From the IMG/VR virus record IMGVR_UViG_3300032241_001687, positions 1-58,015 of that record: a stretch of 58,015 nt of DNA; one strand, 5' to 3'. Shown here piece by piece: positions 50,715 to 58,015 of this stretch. Position 1 is the first letter of the stretch. Each line of letters starts with the position of its first letter. The translations under genes and the position numbers were made by a program. The stretch is from a virus. The notes below the pieces were generated by a model that was not told the origin of the DNA, did no database searches, and saw nothing but the letters and a program-made list of their open reading frames with translations.

Positions 50715-53321
50715 TTATGGTCTTGTGCTATCAAATGTTATTGGGCCACTTTGATAAGTAGTTTGATCCATTGTAACTTTTGTACTATCAAATTCTAATT
50801 GAGGAACTTGAATTATTATTTCAGAAGGCATTGCTAATTGAGTTTTTATTTTTCTACCTTGTAAACTATTTACTAACAACAAATCGTTTTCATTTCCATC
50901 TAAACTTGTTCCTGTTCCCGAAGTTTTAATATTTGTTAAATTAAATATACTATAATTTGTTTGCGATTGTTGTCTTGCAAACGTTCTAAAAACTTCTCTA
51001 TTAATAGTACCATAATTTGAACCTGCATAAGCATATCCTCTTACTACATAAACACTGTTGAAAAAATTTCTAATTCTTGATAAGTAAAATAATTGAATTG
51101 GAGCTCTTCTAAATGTTATGTCTCTTGTTCTTATTGAAAATTGAGTACGTCCATCTTGTATAAAATCTTGTCCTTCACCTAATAAAGGTGTTAAATTTAA
51201 AGTAGTACCATCATCAATTGTACCTAGTTTTCTTCTAAAATGAGTTAAAAATAAAGTATTAAGTATTTCAAAAATAGGAGATTGAATAACTTTAGATATT
51301 TCTCCAACTACTGGAACTCTTATAGAAGAATTTAATTTTGTTTGAATATCAATCTCGGATTCAAAATAAAATCCCGATGGGTGTATTGCTTTTATAAAAT
51401 CTTCTCTCCATTCATTAATAGAACGTGCAACTTTTAAAACGTAAGAATAATCTTGATATTTTTTATTATCTTGAATTACCATCGTACTTTCAGAAATTAA
51501 TCCTGTATTTCCAGAATACTCTCCTGTAGATGATCGTATAGAACCTATAGTAATATTTCCTTGAGCTTGACTAGAAAAACTTATATTTGCTGTAGCAAAA
51601 GATGTATTTCCAATTATTGATGATGAATTTGTAAAAGCATTAGAAACATTTTTTAAAATTAATAATCCAGTTGTTGAACTAAAACTTACAACAGTACCTG
51701 TAGGCCCATCATTTGCAGTTACTGTTTCTCCTACTATAAAATTAGATGTGACTGTTGTTAAAATTAAATTTGTTTTAAACGTTAATGGTACTTGCGTTTG
51801 CGTATAACCTGAACCTAATTCTAATATTTTTGTAGTTAAAACAGATCCAATATTTTTTCCATAACATTTTAATTTTGCTCCTACGCCTGATGAAGAAGAA
51901 ATTGTAATAGAAGGTAAACTTGTATAATTTAATCCGGGATTTGCTATGAAAATATCTGTTATGTCGCCTGATCCGCTTGCTGTTTCTTGAACTATAACAT
52001 TTCCAGCATAGTTATCGCCATCTGTAGTAGCATCTTCTAAAATAATTCTAGTTCCTGAATTATCTTGATTTGCAATTCCTCCATTTACAATTCTTACAAA
52101 TCCTGCTGCAGAATTACCTGTTGAATTGATATTATTAAAAATTAATTGATCACCAATTTTGTAATTTATTCCTGAATTATCTATTATTATTGTGTCAATA
52201 CTTCCTGAACTTAATATATCTGTTTCAATTAAAGCGTTATTTCCTGTATTAACATCAATTAATTCATTTAAATTATATAATGAACCAGAATCTGTAATTG
52301 TTACTTGTGTAGGAATTCCTTGTACAGTTGCAAAAATATAATTATCATCTGTATCTGTTGCCGTTCCTCTTACGGTTTCTCCCACAATAAATGTACCATT
52401 TATATTATTAGAATCTAATACTAATTCTGTTATTATTTGGCCAGCAACTATAATTTTTGTAATTGATTCTACAATTGCTGTTGCAAAAGAATCTATACCA
52501 TATATTTGTCTATTAATTAAATTATAGGTATCACCTATGTTATCTAATACTCGTATAATATTATTTTGCTTCCATATACCATCTGATGCTCTTAATATAT
52601 TATCTCTAGGATATGTTGTTTCTGCTTTTTCGTTAAATAATATTCTAAAAAATATATCATTACCAACTGATGTTCCTTTTAGATTATAAAGATAATAGGC
52701 ATTTTTTAATAATGATCTTTTATTAACATTTGATTGTAATCCTTCAGGTAAAGTGTTTAATAATTCATATCTAAAATGAGTTAAAAAACTATCTAACGTA
52801 TTATCTACATCTCTAAGATTTAAAAGTTGTTGAATGTTTGTAACTGGATTTGGTTTATAAGTGTTTATTACTGCAGAAGCATTTGATGATAGTCCTAATA
52901 TAATTTCGTTTTGCAAAAATTTATCTTGTGCTAATATAAAAATTTTACCTGTGTTTGTTGAAAGATTAATATCTACTGATAAAACTGTAGAAGTAGCACC
53001 TGATGTTTGACCTTGTATAATTTCACCTATTGTAAATTTTCCATATGAAGAACTTTCATAAATTAATTTTTCTCCAGCATCTTTTAAAGTAACTTCTGAT
53101 TGTACTCCAGAGGCATCTAATAATAATAAATTTGATTGTCCTGTTTGAGATTCTAATTGTATACCATCTGTTGTTTGAACATCTGTAACTTCTAATAAAG
53201 AAGCCTCCATAAACGTATAATACGCTTTTAAAAATTCTACAAATTTTGGGTGATCTTCTACTACAAATTCAGGTAATTGAGTAGTAACTAAATTTGATAT
53301 TTTTTGATTAAAAAATGCCAT
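50715..53321 (-). CDS. Baseplate wedge protein in the gp7 position (868 aa)
   Basis: The gene follows gp6 by two bases, which is the place of gp7 in T4, but the sequence is not obviously like T4 gp7. It begins AFFNQKISNLVTTQLPEFVV, then EDHPKFVEFLKAYYTFMEAS, a phrase of marine T4-like baseplate/tail proteins. The middle contains repeated short beta motifs of the type FTIGEIIQGQTSGATSTVLS and GETVRGTATDTDDN, and the C-terminal part is helical/beta (SINEWREDFIKAIHPSGFYF). It probably contributes to the wedge assembled from gp6, gp8 and gp25. The assignment to the gp7 role is positional; structural prediction is the check. Confidence 0.7.
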   Translation of the reverse strand: MAFFNQKISNLVTTQLPEFVVEDHPKFVEFLKAYYTFMEASLLEVTDVQTTDGIQLESQTGQSNLLLLDASGVQSEVTLKDAGEKLIYESSSYGKFTIGEIIQGQTSGATSTVLSVDINLSTNTGKIFILAQDKFLQNEIILGLSSNASAVINTYKPNPVTNIQQLLNLRDVDNTLDSFLTHFRYELLNTLPEGLQSNVNKRSLLKNAYYLYNLKGTSVGNDIFFRILFNEKAETTYPRDNILRASDGIWKQNNIIRVLDNIGDTYNLINRQIYGIDSFATAIVESITKIIVAGQIITELVLDSNNINGTFIVGETVRGTATDTDDNYIFATVQGIPTQVTITDSGSLYNLNELIDVNTGNNALIETDILSSGSIDTIIIDNSGINYKIGDQLIFNNINSTGNSAAGFVRIVNGGIANQDNSGTRIILEDATTDGDNYAGNVIVQETASGSGDITDIFIANPGLNYTSLPSITISSSSGVGAKLKCYGKNIGSVLTTKILELGSGYTQTQVPLTFKTNLILTTVTSNFIVGETVTANDGPTGTVVSFSSTTGLLILKNVSNAFTNSSSIIGNTSFATANISFSSQAQGNITIGSIRSSTGEYSGNTGLISESTMVIQDNKKYQDYSYVLKVARSINEWREDFIKAIHPSGFYFESEIDIQTKLNSSIRVPVVGEISKVIQSPIFEILNTLFLTHFRRKLGTIDDGTTLNLTPLLGEGQDFIQDGRTQFSIRTRDITFRRAPIQLFYLSRIRNFFNSVYVVRGYAYAGSNYGTINREVFRTFARQQSQTNYSIFNLTNIKTSGTGTSLDGNENDLLLVNSLQGRKIKTQLAMPSEIIIQVPQLEFDSTKVTMDQTTYQSGPITFDSTRP

Positions 53322-53323
53322 GA

Positions 53324-55231
53324 CTAATTACTTCTGGACGTTGTAACTACTCCTGTAGTAGTAACAGATGAACCTCCAACATAAGTATTTTTTTCAACAG
53401 TTATATTTGAATTTACAAAATCTATTTCAACTACTTGATCTCTAACCGGAACTATATCATTTGAATAAGGTTTAACAGTAACTTCAAAGTAATCATTACT
53501 TAAATTGTTTATAGAAGAAACACTTGTAACATTTAAATTATTAATTTGAACTGTACCAGTTGTATAATCAATTGTACCTTGAGTTAAATTTTTATAACTA
53601 ATTGCAGATGTTGAACCTGATGATGCTACTAAAGTATATAATCTAATATTTCCATTACCATCATCATTTAAATAATATGTATTAGTAGTATCGCCATTAA
53701 TCATAAATCCAGTAGAAGATAATATTCCACCATTTATTGAATTATAACCAACAACAGGATTATATAAAGTATTTCTAAAATAACATGTATAAGATGAAGT
53801 ATTTCCTAAAGAAGGAGTTACCCTTTGTTTTATAAGAAGTGTTGTTATATTTGAATCTATACTCGTATCTGTTTCATCTATTAATCTTGTTACTTTAGAA
53901 TAACGAAATACAGAATCAAATCTTTGTAAAGTATTATCGTTATAATCATTTAAGTTTGAAAGTACCAGAGAAAGAATACTATCAGAAGTTTTAGAAGTTA
54001 ATGCTGCATTATATAATATAGTACTTGTTAAAACTACATATGTTGTTGTAGGTTCTACTATAACTGGTCTGATTGAAGCTATGTTATAATTTTTTAAAGC
54101 ATTTGTGATTAATGTTTGTGCGCCAACTGTTAATGATTGATCATTATCTAATTTGATTGCAATTTTTACAGTTCCATAATTCGGATATTCATCATTTTCT
54201 CCTCCCCATGCTTTTATTGAAATAGCAGCAGGAACTAATTTTTTAGTTAACGCTTCATAATCATAATATGTTACTGCTCTATTTTGAGTTCCATAAAATA
54301 AAGGAGCATTATATCGAACAGATTCTTTTGATTCTGCTAATGCACCACCAAATGAATTTGTAACAGTAGTTACAGTTATATTTGAATAACCTTGAATTGC
54401 ATTATTAATAGTAAATGTAGTTGCACCATTTGATAAGGTAGCATTTGTAACTATATATTGTAAAATAATAATATTTCCATCATCTAAACTTTTTCCAATT
54501 ACATTATCACCAAAATAAATTCTAAATCTACCATCTTCCGTTTCTTCTTTTAAATAAATTAAACTATCTGGCCCTACATCTGTATCAGGATAAAAAATTG
54601 TGCTTGCTTGAATTGCATTAACATCTAATTCTGAAAAAATTCTTACTGTTGTATCAGTAGCACTGGTTTGTACAGCTACATTTAAAGTTGACATATCAGC
54701 ATATATGCTTGGAATGATAAATTTTTGATCAGGATCTGTAGAATTTACAATATAACGATATGTTACTAGTGTACCTTCGTAAATATTTACATTATTAAAA
54801 GAATAAACTCCATTTACAATTGTTGCATCAATATCTTCTATAGTTAGATATTGAAAATTTACACCATTTACTGTAGTTGAAAAAGATGTTCCAGCGGGCA
54901 TAGTTAAAGAAGAACCTGTTGCTCCATTAACTACTACATTAATTTGAGCAGTAGGTGCAGTAACCGATGAAGGAACATATCCTAAACCTTTTGCAATTGA
55001 AACAATATTTTTTCTTATATCTGCACTATCCAAATACATTTCATTTGCTAACATGTTAGCGTTATAACCAAGATAGTGTGTATTGTAAGCTAATATATCT
55101 AAAAGAACTGACATACCAGAACCTTCAAAATTATAATCTGAAAATTCTGTTTGATTTTGTAAAAATGTTTTAAGATTTGCTCTTATTGCATCAAAATCAA
55201 AATCTGATACTTCTAATTTAGTACTTGCCAT
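53324..55231 (-). CDS. gp6: Baseplate wedge protein, T4 gp6 family
   Basis: The 635-residue product (T4 gp6 is 660) has the baseplate J-like pattern near its N-terminus: VSDFDFDAIRANLKTFLQNQ, SGMSVLLDILAYNTHYLGYN and ANMLANEMYLDSADIRKNIV, the helical start shared with T4 gp6 and related wedge proteins. gp6 forms the inner ring that connects wedges. The middle and C-terminal parts are beta-rich with a long acceptor domain (FGDNVIGKSLDDGNIIILQY, TVKIAIKLDNDQSLTVGAQT). It follows gp25 with one base between and precedes the gp7-position gene by two bases, the usual T4-like order. No anomalies are visible. Confidence 0.95.
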   Translation of the reverse strand: MASTKLEVSDFDFDAIRANLKTFLQNQTEFSDYNFEGSGMSVLLDILAYNTHYLGYNANMLANEMYLDSADIRKNIVSIAKGLGYVPSSVTAPTAQINVVVNGATGSSLTMPAGTSFSTTVNGVNFQYLTIEDIDATIVNGVYSFNNVNIYEGTLVTYRYIVNSTDPDQKFIIPSIYADMSTLNVAVQTSATDTTVRIFSELDVNAIQASTIFYPDTDVGPDSLIYLKEETEDGRFRIYFGDNVIGKSLDDGNIIILQYIVTNATLSNGATTFTINNAIQGYSNITVTTVTNSFGGALAESKESVRYNAPLFYGTQNRAVTYYDYEALTKKLVPAAISIKAWGGENDEYPNYGTVKIAIKLDNDQSLTVGAQTLITNALKNYNIASIRPVIVEPTTTYVVLTSTILYNAALTSKTSDSILSLVLSNLNDYNDNTLQRFDSVFRYSKVTRLIDETDTSIDSNITTLLIKQRVTPSLGNTSSYTCYFRNTLYNPVVGYNSINGGILSSTGFMINGDTTNTYYLNDDGNGNIRLYTLVASSGSTSAISYKNLTQGTIDYTTGTVQINNLNVTSVSSINNLSNDYFEVTVKPYSNDIVPVRDQVVEIDFVNSNITVEKNTYVGGSSVTTTGVVTTSRSN

Positions 55232-55232
55232 G

Positions 55233-55658
55233 TTATCTTAGTCTTTCTAAAAATGTTTCTACTACTACTGGTTCCGAACTACCTATAATATAAAAGGTGG
55301 TAGTTAAATTATAAGAGTTATTATCAATATCGGGATTTGCTAATATCTGAACTAATTTAATTCTTGGTTCAAAATTAACTAAAACTTCTTGTACTTTTCT
55401 TTGAAGATTTAAAGCAGTTAGTGGAGTTATATTTTCAAATAATAATAATCTAACATCTGAACCAATTTCAGGATGGAACGGTCTATCTAAATGCGATGTG
55501 TTTATTAAATTTCTAACACTTCTTTTAACTGCTTCAACGTCCGTTAATTTATTAATATCATTTGTAACTACATTTCTTCCAAAATCTAAATCCAAATCAA
55601 TATACTGTCTTGTAATACGGTTACTATTATTAGTTAAAGAAGCATCGTAATTTGGCAT
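55233..55658 (-). CDS. gp25: Baseplate wedge protein, T4 gp25 family
   Basis: The 141-residue product (T4 gp25 is 132) has the family core RPFHPEIGSDVRLLLFENIT and TALNLQRKVQEVLVNFEPRI, including the conserved Glu-Pro-Arg at 97-99 that anchors gp25 in the inner baseplate where sheath assembly starts. gp25-type proteins are near universal in contractile tails. The gene is followed by gp6. An exact late box lies only five bases before the ATG, so a transcript from it would be almost leaderless. Confidence 0.95.
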   Translation of the reverse strand: MPNYDASLTNNSNRITRQYIDLDLDFGRNVVTNDINKLTDVEAVKRSVRNLINTSHLDRPFHPEIGSDVRLLLFENITPLTALNLQRKVQEVLVNFEPRIKLVQILANPDIDNNSYNLTTTFYIIGSSEPVVVETFLERLR

Positions 55659-55663
55659 GTGTA

Positions 55664-55671
55664 TATTTATA
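55664..55671 (-). promoter_or_regulatory. Late-promoter box immediately before gp25
   Basis: Exact TATAAATA on the minus strand, only five bases before the ATG of gp25. At this spacing transcription would begin at or next to the start codon; either the mRNA is leaderless or the box is a chance match. Confidence 0.4.
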
Positions 55672-55691
55672 ATGTTTTTTAAAGTTTAATA

Positions 55692-56129
55692 TTAAGAATT
55701 TAAATTATCTGGATCTTTACCATAAACTTTTTTATATTGCGTAACATAATCAGGAGGAGTTGGTGTTTGAAATGTTGCAGTACTTTCAGTATATTCATTA
55801 TTATGATTACACCATAATTTTATAGTATATGTTAATTTAGGTAATAATTTAACATAAGATATTTGCAAAAATTCTTGATCTTCGTGTGGTTGATAAACAT
55901 GTTTTAATCCTTCAACAATTGGCCATTTTTTTGTTGCAATAATTTTTTCATTAAATATAATATCAAAACCATAAGATAAATCATCAAATTCTACTATACT
56001 ATTTGTTTCTGAATAAAATCCTATTTTAACTGTAATAAAATCCCAATAAGGATCATCAGGATTTAAATTGGGTATACTAATTGACCATTTAGATGTATCT
56101 TCATTAAATTTTGCAACTATACTACTCAT
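55692..56129 (-). CDS. Unknown protein before gp25 (145 aa)
   Basis: Not recognised. The 145-residue product is beta-rich with aromatic residues (WSISIPNLNPDDPYWDFITV, GFDIIFNEKIIATKKWPIVE, KLTYTIKLWCNHNNEYTEST) and a Pro/Tyr-rich C-terminal tail. The pattern suggests one or two immunoglobulin-like sheets. It overlaps the end of the glycine-rich protein gene by one base and is 33 bases ahead of gp25. Position at the start of the baseplate block suggests a small virion or assembly protein. Confidence 0.65.
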   Translation of the reverse strand: MSSIVAKFNEDTSKWSISIPNLNPDDPYWDFITVKIGFYSETNSIVEFDDLSYGFDIIFNEKIIATKKWPIVEGLKHVYQPHEDQEFLQISYVKLLPKLTYTIKLWCNHNNEYTESTATFQTPTPPDYVTQYKKVYGKDPDNLNS

Positions 56130-57016
56130 TATCTTATCCTATATCTTATTATAACTAAACCTTGTTGACTATTTGCATTTCCATAATTTCCACCATTAAA
56201 TGCTTGTATTGTAGAATCACTGGATTGACCACACGAACCTCCATTTGTGCCTGCAACTATTGTAGTTGCATAACTACTTCCGCCGGCACCACCTGTTTGA
56301 CCGCAACTATCATTTCCTGAATTGTTTCCAGCTAACCCTCCCCAAAAACCTCCACCTCCTCCACCGGCACCACTTTCATCTACTGGTGCATAAGCGCCAC
56401 CATCGCCTCCGTTATAATTTCCTGTATTTCCTCCAGGTGATCCTGGTGGGCCATTTCCACAAGATCCTGAACTACCTCCTGAATCTCCGCCTCCACCTGC
56501 GCCGCCTCCTCCGTCTTCTCCTGAACCTGCACCACCTCCTCCTGCGGCACACCAAATACATGTACTACCTCTAAAAAGATGGCAACCACCTCCTCCAGCA
56601 CCTCCGGAACAAGAACAACCACTTCCTCCTGCACCCCAACTATTTCCTCCTCTTCCATATCCGCTTCCACCGCCTGCTTGACCACCATTAATACAACCAC
56701 CGTTTCCGGCTCCACCTCCACCTCCAACATAAACATTTAATGTATCATTTAAACTAACAGGTAAAGCTGCGGTTCTTGCAAAAGAACCTCCACCTCCATT
56801 TCCACCTCTTCCTCCTGCACCACCAGCAGCACCCCAACCAAAAACATCAACTGTTGCTCCTGTTGGAGCAGCTTGTGTAATTGTAAGTGTTGAATTTGAT
56901 GTAAATGTATGAACGTTAAATGTTTGTAATCCTATTGTTTGTGTAGAAAGAGAACCACCAGTAGCATTTACAAAAATTAAACCCCCAGCACCTGCTAATA
57001 AATTATATATTGTCAT
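56129..57016 (-). CDS. Glycine-rich, Cys-containing adhesin-like protein (295 aa)
   Basis: The first ~60 residues (LIFVNATGGSLSTQTIGLQT, TITQAAPTGATVDVFGWGAA) are beta-rich and the rest is a glycine-rich domain of polyGly-type stretches (GGAGGRGGNGGGGSFARTAA, GGGAGNGGCINGGQAGG, GGDGGAYAPVDESGAGG). About nine cysteines are scattered through it, some close together (GCSCSGG, GCHLFRGSTCIWC). Glycine-rich fold proteins of this type act at fibre tips in T-even phages (gp38-like adhesins pack as a Gly-rich sandwich). A paralogue precedes it with an eight-base gap. Cysteine clusters are odd for a virion protein and suggest disulfides or metal binding. Confidence 0.7.
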   Translation of the reverse strand: MTIYNLLAGAGGLIFVNATGGSLSTQTIGLQTFNVHTFTSNSTLTITQAAPTGATVDVFGWGAAGGAGGRGGNGGGGSFARTAALPVSLNDTLNVYVGGGGGAGNGGCINGGQAGGGSGYGRGGNSWGAGGSGCSCSGGAGGGGCHLFRGSTCIWCAAGGGGAGSGEDGGGGAGGGGDSGGSSGSCGNGPPGSPGGNTGNYNGGDGGAYAPVDESGAGGGGGGFWGGLAGNNSGNDSCGQTGGAGGSSYATTIVAGTNGGSCGQSSDSTIQAFNGGNYGNANSQQGLVIIRYRIR

Positions 57017-57024
57017 ATATTATC

Positions 57025-58015
57025 CTAATAATAAAATACTATAACTCCAGGACCACCATAACATGCTTCATCACCTCCATGTCCGTACCAATATAAACCA
57101 TCTTGTGTTAAATCAGGATCGAAAAAAAATGCAGGTTGTCTTGCTGATCCTGTATAAGTTGCTGCCATAATTAAACTTGGGTGCAAATAACCTGATCCTC
57201 CACCTCCTCCGCCCATCGAATTTCCATTTGTATAAGCACCAGAACCTCCACCATAATAACCACCACCTCCACCACCACCATAAGGATTAGCATTTTGAAA
57301 TGTACCACCTTGACCTAGTGATCCTGCTTGACCATTATTTGCACTATTTCCTGTACCTGCAGTACCACCTGAAGATTGTGTACCTCCTTGACCTGCAGGG
57401 CCTGAACCTCCAAAACCAGTTGTATATAGATTTAGTGCTGCTGTTCCTCCTACTAATCCACCACCTGGGCCTCCATTATTTAAAGAATAACCATTACATG
57501 AACCTCCTCCTCCGCCACCTCCTGCATACATACATGGCGAACTACTAATTGATGGAACAATAATACTAGAAGAACCACCTCCTCCAGAAGCATATCTATT
57601 ATCTGCATTACTTGTTGCAGATGAACCTCCATCTGGAAATGAATAATGTGGATTATTATCAGGTGTAAGTCCTCTTTCACCAGGTTTTATTGTAATAGTT
57701 GTTCCAGGAACAACTGGTACAATACCATGACTAAATCCACCTGAACCACCTAAAGAACCTTGCCTCCAACCACCATACATTCCGCCACCTCCACCTGCAC
57801 CCCACATTTTTACAAATATATAATTTACACCTGTAGGAACAATCCAAGTGTTTGTAGTTGCATTAAACCAAGCAACAGATTGTTTATTCATAGGTGTTAT
57901 AATTCCATTTTGTTCTTGAAATTGAAATCCTAATACATTAAAATAAGGTCTAACTGGATATGATATAACTCCTGTTGTACCTGATGCAGTTGTTCCAAGT
58001 CCTATAGAATTAGTA
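57025..58015 (-). CDS. Glycine-rich adhesin-like protein, partial (5' end off window)
   Basis: The frame is open to the right window edge: 41 residues before the first internal Met (57891) read SIGLGTTASGTTGVISYPVR and then PYFNVLGFQFQEQNGIIT, so the real start lies outside. The visible 329 residues hold a spacer beta module (VAWFNATTNTWIVPTGVNYI, then FVKMWGAGGGGG) and long glycine-rich segments (YGGWRQGSLGGSGGFSHG, GGGGGGYYGGGSGAYTNGNS). It is a paralogue of the downstream protein and ends CYGGPGVIVFYY. The domain pattern, binding-module start then Gly-rich head, is that of phage fibre tip adhesins. The Met at 57891 lacks a convincing ribosome-binding site. Confidence 0.7.
   Translation of the reverse strand, partial: TNSIGLGTTASGTTGVISYPVRPYFNVLGFQFQEQNGIITPMNKQSVAWFNATTNTWIVPTGVNYIFVKMWGAGGGGGMYGGWRQGSLGGSGGFSHGIVPVVPGTTITIKPGERGLTPDNNPHYSFPDGGSSATSNADNRYASGGGGSSSIIVPSISSSPCMYAGGGGGGGSCNGYSLNNGGPGGGLVGGTAALNLYTTGFGGSGPAGQGGTQSSGGTAGTGNSANNGQAGSLGQGGTFQNANPYGGGGGGGYYGGGSGAYTNGNSMGGGGGGSGYLHPSLIMAATYTGSARQPAFFFDPDLTQDGLYWYGHGGDEACYGGPGVIVFYY

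Noticed and set aside
57025-57891. Complete 288-residue gene starting at the Met at 57891
   Set aside because: The same frame is open from that Met to the window edge with a sensible protein sequence and there is no convincing ribosome-binding site, so this Met is internal and the gene is partial.
1-58015. Cyanophage origin because of heme oxygenase and bilin reductase
   Set aside because: The window has no photosynthesis genes, and the reductase pattern (PcyA-type core in a short protein) fits the PcyX group from non-cyanophage marine phages better than PebS. The rest of the genome could still change this.
1-58015. tRNA genes, inteins, homing endonucleases, transposons
   Set aside because: No cloverleaf-like segment fits in the short gaps, the terminase and other core proteins are uninterrupted, and no transposase or integrase-type protein is encoded.

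Overview
The window looks like part of the genome of a T4-like marine myovirus (Caudoviricetes). It is AT-rich (roughly 30% GC by eye) and tightly packed, and every gene I can support lies on the minus strand, so transcription runs from high to low coordinates. No stretch longer than about 125 bases lacks a gene apart from one gap that holds a 46-codon gene. I see no tRNA, integrase, transposon or CRISPR array. The T4 virion genes occur in T4 order: gp25, gp6, a protein in the gp7 position, gp8, then after a long insertion gp13, gp14, gp15, gp16, gp17, gp18, gp19 and gp20. Replication genes and the major capsid gene are outside the window.

Layout in transcription order. (1) 58.0-55.7 kb: two glycine-rich adhesin-like proteins (the first cut by the window edge) and one unknown protein. 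(2) 55.7-41.6 kb: baseplate wedge block with gp25, gp6, an 868-residue gp7-position protein, a repeat-rich fibre protein, gp8 and a 2078-residue DUF4815-type virion protein. (3) 41.6-40.0 kb: a coiled-coil protein and a fibre-like protein. (4) 40.0-30.5 kb: thirteen overlapping or touching genes that look like a peptide-modification operon: four radical SAM proteins, three 2-oxoglutarate/Fe(II) oxygenase-like proteins, one cupin, four unknown proteins and a 191-residue candidate substrate ending in three tandem Cys-His-x-Ser units. (5) 30.4-14.7 kb: small virion-type proteins, a fibre protein, a beta-helix spike with six binding modules and three RCC1-repeat fibre/adhesin proteins. (6) 14.7-12.4 kb: heme oxygenase, a PcyA/PcyX-type bilin reductase and a signal-peptide outer-membrane porin. 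(7) 12.3-3.5 kb: neck, terminase, sheath, tube and portal. (8) 3.5 kb to the left edge: collagen-like and repeat-rich fibre proteins.

Host: a porin with a signal peptide and C-terminal Phe implies a Gram-negative host. Heme oxygenase plus a PcyX-like reductase without any photosynthesis gene fits the non-cyanophage marine phages from which PcyX was described, thought to infect Alphaproteobacteria; a SAR11-type host is plausible but is inference.

Expression: exact copies of the T4 late promoter box TATAAATA lie just upstream of many starts, and one full-consensus sigma-70-type promoter (TTGACA, 17 bases, TATAAT) precedes the fibre block at 30.4 kb. The most interesting unit is the modification operon at 30.5-40.0 kb. 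It sits inside the fibre/adhesin island, so its product may be a modified peptide or a chemically decorated virion part; that link is a hypothesis.
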